Below, in pieces: positions 28,412 through 36,349 of a stretch of 64,000 bases of DNA; position 1 is the stretch's first letter; each line of letters opens with the position of its first letter. Origin of the DNA: Achromobacter sp. UMC71 (GTDB taxonomy: Bacteria; Pseudomonadota; Gammaproteobacteria; Burkholderiales; Burkholderiaceae_B); NCBI RefSeq assembly GCF_014170305.1, contig NZ_LZZT01000045.1, forward strand, positions 287,121 to 351,120, read 5' to 3'. The position numbers and the translations under genes are program-made. Below the pieces are notes generated by a model. It saw nothing but the letters and a program-made list of their open reading frames with translations, was not told where the DNA came from and did not search any database.

Positions 28412-30045
28412 GCCTGGGCCTCGCGCCAGCGGACGTGGCAGACACGCACCGGCATGTCATGCGCCGCGCAATACGCCAGCCAGCGGATCTGGTTGTCCTG
28501 CAGCTTGTCGCCCGGGCCCTTGATCTCGATCAGTTCATAGCCGGGCGCGTCCGGCCAGAAGCGGATCAGGTCGGGCAGGCCCGACCGGTTGGCCTTCACG
28601 TCGCGCAGCAGCCGCTCGAAAAACAGCTTCAGGTGCGCCGCGGGCAGGCAGTCCAGCGCCTGTTCCAGCAGCGTGTCCGACAAGGCGCCCCAGAACACGA
28701 ACGGCGACTGCACGCCCCGCTTTTCCATATAGCGCTGGCGTATGGTGGCGCGGTACTCGCCCGTGTCCAGCTGCGCCAGGCAGTCCGCGAACAGCGCCTG
28801 GCGCCGCGCGTGAAAATCCGGCGCGTCCAGATCGGCCGGGCCGCGCTGGAAAGGATGGAAAAACGCACCGGGCAATGGCGCGAACACCGCCGGCCAGCAG
28901 AGCAGGCCGAACAGCGAATTGATCAGCGCGTTCTCCACGTAGTGCACCGGCGCGTCGTCGCGGTGCAGATGGTCGCGCGCGGCGAATTCCACCGGCGCGG
29001 GCGGCTGGGGCCGGTCCAGCTCCAGGTCCAGGCGGATCACAGGCGCGGCCGCCCCGCCGCTCGGCGCGCCCTGTCCCAGCTTGCGCCGCAAGCGCGGCAG
29101 CATGCGCGCCAGGCGCTGGGTTTCTTCTTCGCTTTCGGGTTGCGCCTGGGCCTGTAAGGCCAGCGCCAGCGCCTCGTCGAAACACGCCATGCGTTCGTAC
29201 ATCCGGATGCGGCGATGCCGCGCCCCGGGATAGGCGCACAAGGCATAGACGCGCTGGGCAGCCTGCCAGTCTTGCGCGCGTTCGCAGGCCTGGCCGATGC
29301 GCAGCAGCACCTTGGCGCGGCGCTTTTCCAACCAGGGGTTGTCGCTGGCGCAATCGGCCACCGCTTGCAGCAACGCATCGACGTCCAGGCCGTCGTCCAG
29401 CGCCCGGCGGCAGGCATGCAAGGCCAGATAGCGGTCCACGTCGTCGCGCGTCTGGAACGCCCGCGATGAAGCGTCGAACGGCACTGCTTCGTACTGGAAC
29501 ACGCCCAGATCGGCCAGCACGAATTCGGACCAGTCTTGATGCAGATTGCCGAAGAACATCAGGCGCAAGCGCTCGCACAGGTCGGCCACGGCCACGCGCC
29601 AGGCCGGATCGCCGCCCGGCCGCCACGCCGCATACGGTTGCGCCTGGGGTTGCGTCGCCCGCAACGCGTCCAGCAAGTCGCTCTTGCGCGCCCCCTTGGC
29701 CACGGCCCCGGCAAAGATGCGGTCCAATTCCGGCCGCGTATGCAGCGCGAACAGCTCGTCCAGCGTCATGGGCGCATCGGCATCAAGCCAGCCCAACGCC
29801 AGCAGCGGCGCCGCGGCCTCCTGCGTGCTGGAGATTTCGTCGTACACCAGCCGGCTGGCGCGAAACCACGGCCCGCGCCGCATCAGCATACGCACCAGCA
29901 GCGCCTGGGGGGCCTGCGGCAACGCCGCGAAGTCCGCCAGGAAGCGGCGTTCGCGCTCGTCCAGCAGGTCGGCGTAGCGTTCGGCCACCCAGGCCAGGGC
30001 GCGCTGGAAATTGTGCAGGTAGTAGTAGCGGTGCGGGGCAAGCAT
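28408..30045 (-). CDS. FAN1-type structure-specific nuclease (VRR-NUC domain)
   Basis: 545 residues, close to bacterial FAN1 size. The C-terminal VRR-NUC domain shows the PD-(D/E)XK catalytic set GLPDLIRFW ... ELIEIKGPGDKLQDNQ (about 490-525). The N-terminal region (YYYLHNFQRALAWVAERYADLL) matches the DNA-binding part of FAN1, with TPR-like helices in the middle. FAN1 cuts 5' flaps and unhooks interstrand cross-links. It is the first gene of a two-gene operon with a DinG-like helicase; a 16-bp LexA-type box lies 17 bp before its start. Confidence 0.9.
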   Translation of the reverse strand: MLAPHRYYYLHNFQRALAWVAERYADLLDERERRFLADFAALPQAPQALLVRMLMRRGPWFRASRLVYDEISSTQEAAAPLLALGWLDADAPMTLDELFALHTRPELDRIFAGAVAKGARKSDLLDALRATQPQAQPYAAWRPGGDPAWRVAVADLCERLRLMFFGNLHQDWSEFVLADLGVFQYEAVPFDASSRAFQTRDDVDRYLALHACRRALDDGLDVDALLQAVADCASDNPWLEKRRAKVLLRIGQACERAQDWQAAQRVYALCAYPGARHRRIRMYERMACFDEALALALQAQAQPESEEETQRLARMLPRLRRKLGQGAPSGGAAAPVIRLDLELDRPQPPAPVEFAARDHLHRDDAPVHYVENALINSLFGLLCWPAVFAPLPGAFFHPFQRGPADLDAPDFHARRQALFADCLAQLDTGEYRATIRQRYMEKRGVQSPFVFWGALSDTLLEQALDCLPAAHLKLFFERLLRDVKANRSGLPDLIRFWPDAPGYELIEIKGPGDKLQDNQIRWLAYCAAHDMPVRVCHVRWREAQA

Positions 30046-30061
30046 CGGCGGGGCCGGATGA

Positions 30062-30077
30062 CTGGTTATTTATCCAG
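30062..30077 (-). promoter_or_regulatory. SOS (LexA-type) box upstream of FAN1-helicase operon
   Basis: CTGGTTATTTATCCAG on the plus strand reads CTGGATAAATAACCAG toward the operon. It fits CTG-N10-CAG with an AT-rich core and resembles the E. coli ruvA box (CTGG-N8-CCAG). TATGAT (30080-30085, minus strand) is a good -10 just upstream, so a bound repressor would cover the transcription start. Its position and the repair function of the genes support the call. Confidence 0.65.
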
Positions 30078-30136
30078 TAATCATAGCAGGCCGATCAGCC
30101 CCGCAAGCGCCGACCCTGATGACGCAAGACGCAAAT

Positions 30137-30643
30137 TCATCCATGCCGCACGATCTCGAACCCCTCGTCTTCCTGCGGCGCCACAAAATACGCGGTGATG
30201 GCGTCGTACTGCGCCTCGCTGGTCGTGAACGGATGCATGCCCGACGCGTTGCGCGCCCGCAGCCGCGCCTTGCAGACCTCGTCCGGCAGGTCCAGGAAAT
30301 GCAACTGGTGACCGCAACCCGCCGCCTGGGCGGCCTCGCGCAGCCATTCGCGGCTGCGGCGGGTGTTGGCCGGAAAATCCAGCACCACCGACAAGCCGGC
30401 TTGCACCAGCGCCACCACGTGGCTGCCCAGCGCGTTGCGCAAGCGGCTGGCGCAGCGGCCGTAATCCGCCACGTCCAGGATCTCGCCGGGATACAGCGCG
30501 GCCAGCCAGGCGTCCTCGCTGATCAGCAGCGTGCGCGGTTGCGACGCCAGTTGCGCGGCCAGGGTGGACTTGCCGGCGCCGATCTTGCCGCACAGAAAGT
30601 GCAACATTGGCGTGGGAACGTAAGGGGAAAGATGGGCTTGCAT
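30137..30643 (-). CDS. Small P-loop kinase-like ATPase (AAA_33 / zeta-toxin-like fold)
   Basis: 168 residues. Walker A is GKIGAGKSTLA (about 19-29), followed by a kinase-type SEDAWLAALYPGEI segment and a lid-like RLRARNASGMHPFTT. Proteins of this size and pattern phosphorylate small molecules such as nucleosides, sugars or antibiotics, or are uncharacterised. The start at 30643 has GAAGG seven bases upstream; an internal Met at 30607 is possible. No antitoxin is adjacent, so a zeta toxin role is not supported. The gene lies directly downstream of a leader-peptide attenuator containing Ile and Thr codons. Confidence 0.75.
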   Translation of the reverse strand: MQAHLSPYVPTPMLHFLCGKIGAGKSTLAAQLASQPRTLLISEDAWLAALYPGEILDVADYGRCASRLRNALGSHVVALVQAGLSVVLDFPANTRRSREWLREAAQAAGCGHQLHFLDLPDEVCKARLRARNASGMHPFTTSEAQYDAITAYFVAPQEDEGFEIVRHG

Positions 30644-30685
30644 GGCGTGCCTTCAGGAAAGAAACCAGGCGGCGGGCCAACAAAA

Positions 30686-30704
30686 AACCCGCCAGTGGCG
30701 GGTT
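30686..30704 (-). terminator. Attenuator terminator upstream of the P-loop kinase gene
   Basis: Read on the minus strand, AACCCGCC-ACT-GGCGGGTT is a perfect 8-bp stem followed by a run of T residues (plus-strand A-run 30682-30687). It lies 43 bp before the kinase start and after a 20-codon leader ORF, so it would stop transcription before the kinase gene. Its 5' arm can alternatively pair with GGTGGGTT at the end of the leader ORF. Confidence 0.7.
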
Positions 30705-30728
30705 GATGTAGCGATGATCCGACGCGCG

Positions 30729-30791
30729 CTAACCCACCATTGGCCTAATGGTGGTAATAATCAAGGCGAACGAGGGTTGCGGGCGGTTCAT
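30729..30791 (-). CDS. Putative 20-residue regulatory leader peptide with Ile/Thr codons
   Basis: ATG at 30791-30789 to TAG at 30731-30729 encodes 20 residues with the central run ALIITTIRP (codons ATT ATT ACC ACC ATT). The control codons overlap the first arm of a hairpin, CCACCATT / AATGGTGG (plus-strand 30734-30741 and 30747-30754). The 3' arm and stop region (GGTGGGTT) can pair with AACCCGCC of the downstream terminator. This is the pause / antiterminator / terminator layout of classical amino-acid attenuators. The start codon falls at the predicted transcription start, so the leader may be translated without a 5' UTR. Confidence 0.6.
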   Translation of the reverse strand: MNRPQPSFALIITTIRPMVG

Positions 30792-30797
30792 GCGAAG

Positions 30798-30826
30798 ATG
30801 ATGCGCGCGCCTGGCGACGCTGTCAA
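30798..30826 (-). promoter_or_regulatory. Sigma-70 promoter for the leader-kinase transcript
   Basis: On the minus strand TTGACA (plus 30821-30826) matches the -35 consensus exactly, and CATCAT (30798-30803) follows after a 17-bp spacer as a 4/6 -10. The predicted start lies about 7 bases beyond, at or next to the A of the leader ATG at 30791. Confidence 0.65.
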
Positions 30827-30913
30827 ATGCGCGGACGCGGCGTCCATGGCCAACACCCGCAACAACGCAAGCCACAACCGCCAACCGTCTGCCAACACTC
30901 CCGCAAGGATGCC

Positions 30914-31429
30914 ATGCCCGCCCCCACCGTGACCCTGCGTCTGGCCACCGCCCGCGACGCCGACGCCATCGCCCGGATGCACGCGGCCAGTTGGGCCGTC
31001 ACCTACCGGGGCCTGCTGCCCGACGGCTTTCTCGACACGAACCTGGCCAGCGAACGCATGGTGCACTGGCAAGACAAGATGCAGGAAGCCAACGCCGGCG
31101 CGCAAGCCGTGTTCATCGCCGAACAGGACGGCCAACCCATCGGCTTTGTCTGCGTCAAACAGGAACATGACAGCCCGGACGGCGTGCTGCTGGACAACCT
31201 GCACGTGCTGCCCGCCTACCAGGGCACGGGCGCCGGCAAGCGCATGGTGGCGCAGGCCGAAGCCTGGGCCCGCGCCCGCGGCGCCTCGCATCTGTACCTG
31301 TACGCGCTGGAAGGCAACACCCGCGCCATCCATTTCTACGAGCGCCAGGGCTGGCAATACGCCGGCACCGAGACCGACCAGATCGGCGGCGTCACGGCGC
31401 AGGCGCGGCGCTACGAGCGGCCGCTATAG
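30914..31429 (+). CDS. GNAT-family N-acetyltransferase
   Basis: 171 residues covering one GNAT fold. Motif A (acetyl-CoA pyrophosphate loop) reads VLPAYQGTGAGKRMV, with a preceding beta-strand DGVLLDNLHV and the C-terminal NTRAIHFYERQGWQYAGTE. It transfers an acetyl group to an unknown amine. The ATG at 30914 follows AAGGA by four bases. It is divergent from the P-loop kinase leader region; the leader promoter lies upstream of its start. Confidence 0.85.
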   Translation: MPAPTVTLRLATARDADAIARMHAASWAVTYRGLLPDGFLDTNLASERMVHWQDKMQEANAGAQAVFIAEQDGQPIGFVCVKQEHDSPDGVLLDNLHVLPAYQGTGAGKRMVAQAEAWARARGASHLYLYALEGNTRAIHFYERQGWQYAGTETDQIGGVTAQARRYERPL

Positions 31430-31451
31430 GACTGCGGTAGCCGCCCATGAA

Positions 31452-31489
31452 AACGGCGCCACGCCGCCCGAAGGCAACGCGGCGCCGTT
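31452..31489 (-). terminator. Long intrinsic terminator after the cytochrome subunit gene
   Basis: Minus-strand arms AACGGCGCC and GGCGCCGTT (plus 31452-31460 and 31481-31489) enclose a further stem closing on a TTCG tetraloop, giving about 17 pairs with some G-U. GTTTTC follows in the minus direction. It ends the three-gene dehydrogenase operon. Confidence 0.75.
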
Positions 31490-31512
31490 GGCCGCACGCG
31501 AAACGCGTAGGA

Positions 31513-32832
31513 CTAGCGCTTGGGCTGCGGCGCCGCGCCTACGTCCTTGCGCACCTTGGCCACGTCGGACGCGCTGACCTTGGCGCCCTGGTTGCCCCAG
31601 CTGGCCCGCACGAAAGTCACCACGTCGGCGACTTCCTTGTCGGTCATGCGCCAGTCAAAGCCCGGCATGGCGTACGCGGTCGGCGCCGCCGTCGTGCCCG
31701 GCATCTGCGCGCCCTTGAGCACGATGTGGATCAGCGAGGTCGGGTCCGCCGAATTCACGGTCGAGCTCAGCGCCAGCTGCGGGAACGTTTCCGTGTAACC
31801 CTTGCCGGTGCTGCGGTGGCAGGCCGCGCAGTTGTTCAGGAACGCCATGGCACCGTCGCCCTTGTCCGTGCCCGTGCGCAGCGCCTGCGCCACGGTCTCG
31901 TTGTAGGCCAGCGGCTTGGTCGCGTCCTTGTTGACCGGCGGCAAACTCTTCAGATACACCGCGATGGCATTCAGGTCGGCATCGGTCAGGTGCTGGGTGC
32001 TGTCCTGCACCACCTGCGCCATGCCGCCAAACGCCGCCGAGTGGCCATTGCGGCCGGACTTCAGGAAGGCTGCGATGTCTTCCTTGCTCCAGCTGCCCAG
32101 GCCATCGGTCATGTCGCCGCGCAGGTTCTTGGCGAGCCAGCCTTCGACCACGCCGCCCGACAGGAACGCAGAACCGTCCGCGTCGCTCAGCGCCTTTTCC
32201 TGCAAGGCGACGCCGCGCGGCGTATGACAGGTGCTGCAGTGGCCCAGGCCTTCGACCAGGTACTGGCCGCGCAGCAGCGCCTGCTTGTCCGCATCCGCCA
32301 CGGCCGCGGCGTTGGCGGCCGGCGCCGTCGCGACGTCCGGCGCGAACATCCAGCGCCACACGCCCAGCGGCCAGCGCATCGACAGCGGCCAGGTGATGTC
32401 GGTGTCCTTGTTGGCCTGCTTGACCGGCTCGACGCCGTGCATGAAGTAGGCGTACAGGGCCTTGACGTCATCGGGCGTCACCTTGGCGTAGGCGGTATAC
32501 GGCATGGCCGGATACAGCGAATGCCCATCCTTGGCCACGCCGTGGCGCACGGCCCGGTCGAAGTCCTCGTAGGTGTAGTTGCCGATGCCCGTGTCCTTGT
32601 CGGGCGTGATGTTGGTCGAATAGATCGTGCCCAGCGGCGACTCGATCCCCAGGCCGCCGGCGAACGGCTTGCCGTTGGTGGCGGTATGGCAGGCGATACA
32701 GTCGCCGGCGCGCGACAGGTATTCGCCCTTCTTGATCAGCTGCGCATCCGCGGTAGCCGGGGTGCCGTCGGCAGCCCAGGCGGCGCCGCAGACCAGCACC
32801 GAAAGCGCCGCAACAATGGTTTTCTTCATCAT
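31513..32832 (-). CDS. Three-haem cytochrome c subunit of a membrane-bound alcohol/gluconate-type dehydrogenase
   Basis: 439 residues with a signal peptide (KKTIVAALSVLVCGAAWA) and three CXXCH haem sites: CIACH near 46, CSTCH near 200 and CAACH near 335. This matches the cytochrome subunit of gluconate 2-dehydrogenase and related flavohaem dehydrogenases, which passes electrons to ubiquinone on the periplasmic face. It is the last gene of an operon with the small TAT subunit and the flavoprotein; only 10 bp separate it from the flavoprotein gene, and a strong terminator follows. Confidence 0.9.
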   Translation of the reverse strand: MMKKTIVAALSVLVCGAAWAADGTPATADAQLIKKGEYLSRAGDCIACHTATNGKPFAGGLGIESPLGTIYSTNITPDKDTGIGNYTYEDFDRAVRHGVAKDGHSLYPAMPYTAYAKVTPDDVKALYAYFMHGVEPVKQANKDTDITWPLSMRWPLGVWRWMFAPDVATAPAANAAAVADADKQALLRGQYLVEGLGHCSTCHTPRGVALQEKALSDADGSAFLSGGVVEGWLAKNLRGDMTDGLGSWSKEDIAAFLKSGRNGHSAAFGGMAQVVQDSTQHLTDADLNAIAVYLKSLPPVNKDATKPLAYNETVAQALRTGTDKGDGAMAFLNNCAACHRSTGKGYTETFPQLALSSTVNSADPTSLIHIVLKGAQMPGTTAAPTAYAMPGFDWRMTDKEVADVVTFVRASWGNQGAKVSASDVAKVRKDVGAAPQPKR

Positions 32833-32842
32833 TGTGGGCTCC

Positions 32843-34618
32843 TTAGGCCTGGACCAGCGGGCCGGGGTTTTTGAGGTACTGGTCGCGGATCGCTTGCGCG
32901 GCCCAGTACGCCAAGGCGCCCACCAGTCCGGTCGGGTTGTAGCCCATGTTCTGGGGGAACGCGCAGGCGCCCATCACGAACACGTTGGACACGTCCCAGC
33001 TTTGCAGGTACTTGTTGACCACGCTTTCCTTGGGGTTGGACCCCATGATGGCGCCGCCAGTGTTGTGCGTGCTCTGGTAGACCCGGGTGTCGTAGCGGGC
33101 GCCCTTCTTGCGCACGGCCACGAAATGCTTTTCGGGCTTCATGGCCTTGGCCACTTCGTCCATGCGGCCGCCCATGTAGCCGAGCATGTCGAATTCGTTG
33201 TCGTGCCAATCGAACGTCATGCGCAGCAAGGGTTGGCCGAAGCTGTCCTTGTAGGTCGGGTCCAGCGACAGGTAGGCGTCGCGGTACGACATCACCGAAC
33301 CGGAAATGCCGATTGTCATGTAGCGCTGGTAGGCATCCTGCACGCCGGCCTTCCAGGCCGTGCCCCAGCTGGGCGTACCCGGCATGGTGGGCGTGGTCTT
33401 GATGGGACGGCCGCCGTAGCGCACGTGGCGGATGCTGGCGCCGCCCACGAAGCCCAGCGGGCCGTGGTCGAACTGGTCGCCGTTCAGGTCGTCCATGCCC
33501 ACGCCGCCCGCGCCCGTGCCCACGAAGGGGTTGAGCTGGGTGCCCTTGGGCAGCAACACGTTGACCGCGCCGTTCATCTGGTAGGCGTAGTTCTTGCCGA
33601 CCACGCCTTCGTTGGTCTTGGGATCGTAGGGCTTGCCGATACCCGACAGCAGCAGCAGGCGCACGTTGTGCATCTGGTAGGCCGACAGGATCACCAGGTC
33701 GGCCGGCTGATCGACCTCGCGGCCCTGGGCGTCGATGTAGGTCACGCCGATGGCCTTCTTGCCGGTCGAATCGAGGTTGACCTTGATGACGTGCGACTGG
33801 GTGCGCAGTTCGAAATTGGGCTTTTTCAGCAGCACCGGCAGAATCGTGGTCTGCGGCGACGCCTTCGAATACATGTAGCAGCCGTAGTTTTCGCAAAAAC
33901 CGCAGAAATTACAGGGGCCCAGGCGCACGCCGTACGGGTTGGTGTACGGGCCGGACGCGTTGGCCGCGGGCGCCGGATACGGGTTGAAGCCCACCTCGCG
34001 CGCAGCCTTCTCGAACAGCTGGGCGCCGTAGGTGTTGGCCAGCGGCGGCAGCGGGAATTCCTTGCTGCGCTTGCCTTCCAGCGGGTTGCCGCCTTCGACG
34101 ATCTTGCCGTTCAGGTTGCCGGCCTTGCCCGACGTGCCGCAGACGTACTCGAACTTGCTGAAGTACGGTTCCAGTTCGTCGTACGTGACGCCGAAGTCCT
34201 GGATGGTCATGCCTTCGGGAATGAAATTCTTGCCGTAGCGCGTTTCGTAGCGCGTGCGCAACTCAAGCTCTTCGGGCAACGTGCGGTAATGCATGCCGTT
34301 CCAGTGAAAGCCCGCGCCGCCCACACCGGTGCCCAGCAAGAACGAACCGTTCTGGCGGTACGGCACCGCCACGTCGTCCACGCCGTGGCGGATCGTAACG
34401 GTTTCCTTAGACAGGTCCTGGAATAGTTTGCCGCGCACGGAGTACGCCAACTCGTCCAGCACCTTGGGGTATTCCGCGTCCTTGGGCGTGTCCTGCATGA
34501 CGCCACGCTCCAGCGCCAGCACGTGCAGGCCGGCTTCGGTCAGCTCCTGACCCAGGATCGCGCCGGTCCAGCCGAATCCGACCAGGACGGCATCGACTTT
34601 TTCTTTCTTGATACCCAT
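32843..34618 (-). CDS. GMC-family flavoprotein subunit of gluconate 2-dehydrogenase-type enzyme
   Basis: 591 residues. The FAD-binding Rossmann motif is VLVGFGWTGAILGQEL near the N-terminus, and GVGGAGFHWNG and the C-terminal NPTGLVGALAYWAA block are GMC features. It oxidises a sugar acid or polyol in the periplasm and hands electrons to the cytochrome subunit. It has no signal peptide of its own, so it probably rides through the Tat system with the small subunit encoded just upstream (4 nt away). The substrate (gluconate, 2-ketogluconate or sorbitol) cannot be fixed from sequence. Confidence 0.88.
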   Translation of the reverse strand: MGIKKEKVDAVLVGFGWTGAILGQELTEAGLHVLALERGVMQDTPKDAEYPKVLDELAYSVRGKLFQDLSKETVTIRHGVDDVAVPYRQNGSFLLGTGVGGAGFHWNGMHYRTLPEELELRTRYETRYGKNFIPEGMTIQDFGVTYDELEPYFSKFEYVCGTSGKAGNLNGKIVEGGNPLEGKRSKEFPLPPLANTYGAQLFEKAAREVGFNPYPAPAANASGPYTNPYGVRLGPCNFCGFCENYGCYMYSKASPQTTILPVLLKKPNFELRTQSHVIKVNLDSTGKKAIGVTYIDAQGREVDQPADLVILSAYQMHNVRLLLLSGIGKPYDPKTNEGVVGKNYAYQMNGAVNVLLPKGTQLNPFVGTGAGGVGMDDLNGDQFDHGPLGFVGGASIRHVRYGGRPIKTTPTMPGTPSWGTAWKAGVQDAYQRYMTIGISGSVMSYRDAYLSLDPTYKDSFGQPLLRMTFDWHDNEFDMLGYMGGRMDEVAKAMKPEKHFVAVRKKGARYDTRVYQSTHNTGGAIMGSNPKESVVNKYLQSWDVSNVFVMGACAFPQNMGYNPTGLVGALAYWAAQAIRDQYLKNPGPLVQA

Positions 34619-34621
34619 GGC

Positions 34622-35335
34622 TTACCCCTTTTCCCCAGAAATCGATACGGGCCCGTAGGGGTACTTGACGTTGGGCTGGTCGACCCAGTCCATGAAATCG
34701 CCGCGCGCGCCGGGGAAACCCACCATCTTCCAACCCACCATGTTCTTGTTGCCGCCGTACATCGGGTCGGCGAAGAACCCTTCCTTGGTGTTGGACAAGA
34801 GGAAGCTGAAGAACGTCTTGGCGGGCACGCTGTCCAATTCGATCTTGCCGCCTTGCAGGTCTTTCAGGATCTGCTCTTGCAGGGGCTTGTCGAGTTCCGC
34901 GTAGACCTTGCTGTGGGTCTTCTTGCACCAGGCATCACAGGCCTCGATGCCGTGGCGATAGACCTCGCGCGGGTTCTGGTTCAACTGGTAGCCCAGTTCG
35001 GGCGCCACGTCGGGATGGAACGGGCCCTGCATGTACCAGAGCTTGCCGTGGCCGAACGGCGTTTCCATCTGGCGGTCGATGAATTCCGGCACGCCGGCTT
35101 CGATCGCGCCCGGACCGTACTGGTCAGCGGGGATCAGGTGATCCACCGCGGCGACGATGAAGTTCCATTCGGGCTTGGTGAAGTAGGTGGGCTGGTAGGC
35201 CTTGGCCGCGTTTGCCGCGCCGCCTTCCGACGCGTTGGTACAGGCCGTGGTCAGCGTGCCGACCGCCAATGTGGACGCCGGCACGATGGCCAGCGCCTGC
35301 AGAAACCGCCTGCGCGGCTTTGCATCTTCTGTCAT
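34622..35335 (-). CDS. Gluconate 2-dehydrogenase subunit 3 family protein (Tat signal)
   Basis: 237 residues. A twin-arginine signal KPRRRFLQALAIVPAS is visible, followed by the gamma-subunit family region (EWNFIVAAVDHLIPADQYGPGAIEAGVPEFIDRQM). The small subunit supports Tat export and assembly of the flavoprotein. Two ATGs compete; the one at 35335 has GGAG six bases upstream, whereas the ATG at 35341 overlaps it. This is the first gene of the operon. Confidence 0.86.
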   Translation of the reverse strand: MTEDAKPRRRFLQALAIVPASTLAVGTLTTACTNASEGGAANAAKAYQPTYFTKPEWNFIVAAVDHLIPADQYGPGAIEAGVPEFIDRQMETPFGHGKLWYMQGPFHPDVAPELGYQLNQNPREVYRHGIEACDAWCKKTHSKVYAELDKPLQEQILKDLQGGKIELDSVPAKTFFSFLLSNTKEGFFADPMYGGNKNMVGWKMVGFPGARGDFMDWVDQPNVKYPYGPVSISGEKG

Positions 35336-35485
35336 AGACATCTCCGTGAGAATTCCAAGTTGTCCTAGCGCGCTACCGAACATGAACCCTGGAAACACGA
35401 ACTGCCGAGCTAGAAACAACACGCTTTTCGTTACAGAAAAACAGCTTTCCCTTGAAAAGGGACATAAGGGGAAGCGGTCCCCATT

Positions 35486-35529
35486 ATGCGCTTTTTGGCG
35501 CATCTGATCCGCTCATAAGACCGGATCAG
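35486..35529. promoter_or_regulatory. Two adjacent inverted repeats in the dehydrogenase operon promoter region
   Basis: ATGCGC-N6-GCGCAT (35486-35503) directly abuts CTGATCCG-N10-CGGATCAG (35504-35529), both perfect. They lie in the 349-bp divergent gap (35336-35684), about 150-195 bp before the dehydrogenase operon start. A third repeat CACTGT-N6-ACAGTG lies at 35570-35587, after a possible plus-strand -35 TTGACT (35540-35545). Paired operators for an unidentified regulator are likely; the remainder of the gap shows no gene. Confidence 0.5.
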
Positions 35530-35684
35530 ATTGCATTTCTTGACTTGGGATTCAGTTTTGCATTAAGGACACTGTAAGAAGACAGTGAGTGGGCGACGGG
35601 TCTGTATAGTGCGGAGGCCCGATTTCCTGCGCGGCCAGACAGACGTACGGCTTGCTAATAAAAGTTACTCACGGACACCATTCC

Positions 35685-36290
35685 ATGACAGAGAAAAGCA
35701 AAACGTGGCGCAGCACGACCACCACGACCCGCTGGAGCTCGACAAAAGGCCTGACCCGCGAACAGCGCGACAGCCTCGATTCCCTGCTGGACGGCGCCGC
35801 TGACGCCGCCAATGTGCGCGTCAGCGAGCAATGGAGCTACGCCAGCGGCGGCGAAGACGGCCCCTTCAAGGTCGAGATCAAGGACGGCGCGGTCACCGTG
35901 AACGGCCAGCGTTACGACAGCCTGGACGAGGTGCCGCGCGCCGACCGCGAGCGCATCGAGGCGCTGCGCGGCGGCCTGGCGGACGGCGGGCTTTGGGACA
36001 TGCTGAAGAACGCCGGCATCGACATCGGCGGCCTGGCGGGCGCGCCGGACCAGCGCGATCCGGCCAAGCCCGAATTCATCATCGAAACGGATATTCCCGA
36101 CGTGCGTAGCGCGGCGCCTGCCGTGAGTGGCGCGCCGCAGGCGCAAGCGTTTCCGGCAAGCGCGTCGTCGCCAAACGCGCCGGCGCCCGGCGCCGTGCCG
36201 CGCAGCGGCGGTGGCCTGCTGCGCATGGTGCTGGTGGTGGCGGCCGTGGGCCTGGTCTGGTGGGTGTTGCGGCTGATGAACGTGGTGTGA
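35685..36290 (+). CDS. Hypothetical protein with C-terminal membrane anchor
   Basis: 201 residues, not recognised. The N-terminus is Thr/Trp/Ser-rich (SKTWRSTTTTTRWSSTKGL). A soluble part follows with VNGQRYDSLDEVPRADRERIEALR, resembling a small domain in which a displayed residue pattern precedes charged helices. An Ala/Pro-rich linker leads to a single C-terminal TM segment (about 177-198: LLRMVLVVAAVGLVWWVLRLM). It is probably tail-anchored in the inner membrane. The ATG at 35685 is taken as start; an upstream in-frame Met gives eleven more residues. Confidence 0.6.
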   Translation: MTEKSKTWRSTTTTTRWSSTKGLTREQRDSLDSLLDGAADAANVRVSEQWSYASGGEDGPFKVEIKDGAVTVNGQRYDSLDEVPRADRERIEALRGGLADGGLWDMLKNAGIDIGGLAGAPDQRDPAKPEFIIETDIPDVRSAAPAVSGAPQAQAFPASASSPNAPAPGAVPRSGGGLLRMVLVVAAVGLVWWVLRLMNVV

Positions 36291-36295
36291 CCACG

Positions 36296-36320
36296 GCGCC
36301 CGCTATAGCGCGGGCGCTTT
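36296..36320. terminator. GC-rich hairpin between convergent genes
   Basis: GCGCCCGC (36296-36303) and GCGGGCGC (36310-36317) form a perfect 8-bp stem with loop TATAGC, followed on the plus strand by TTTCCCTT. It lies 5 bp after the hypothetical gene's stop and could end both convergent transcripts, although the T-run is short. Confidence 0.55.
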
Positions 36321-36349
36321 CCCTTCCAACGAGGGCCCGGCGGAACCGG

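Noticed and set aside
30137..30643. Zeta-type toxin of a toxin-antitoxin system
   Set aside because: The P-loop kinase fold is similar, but no small antitoxin gene is adjacent and the attenuator layout fits metabolic control better.
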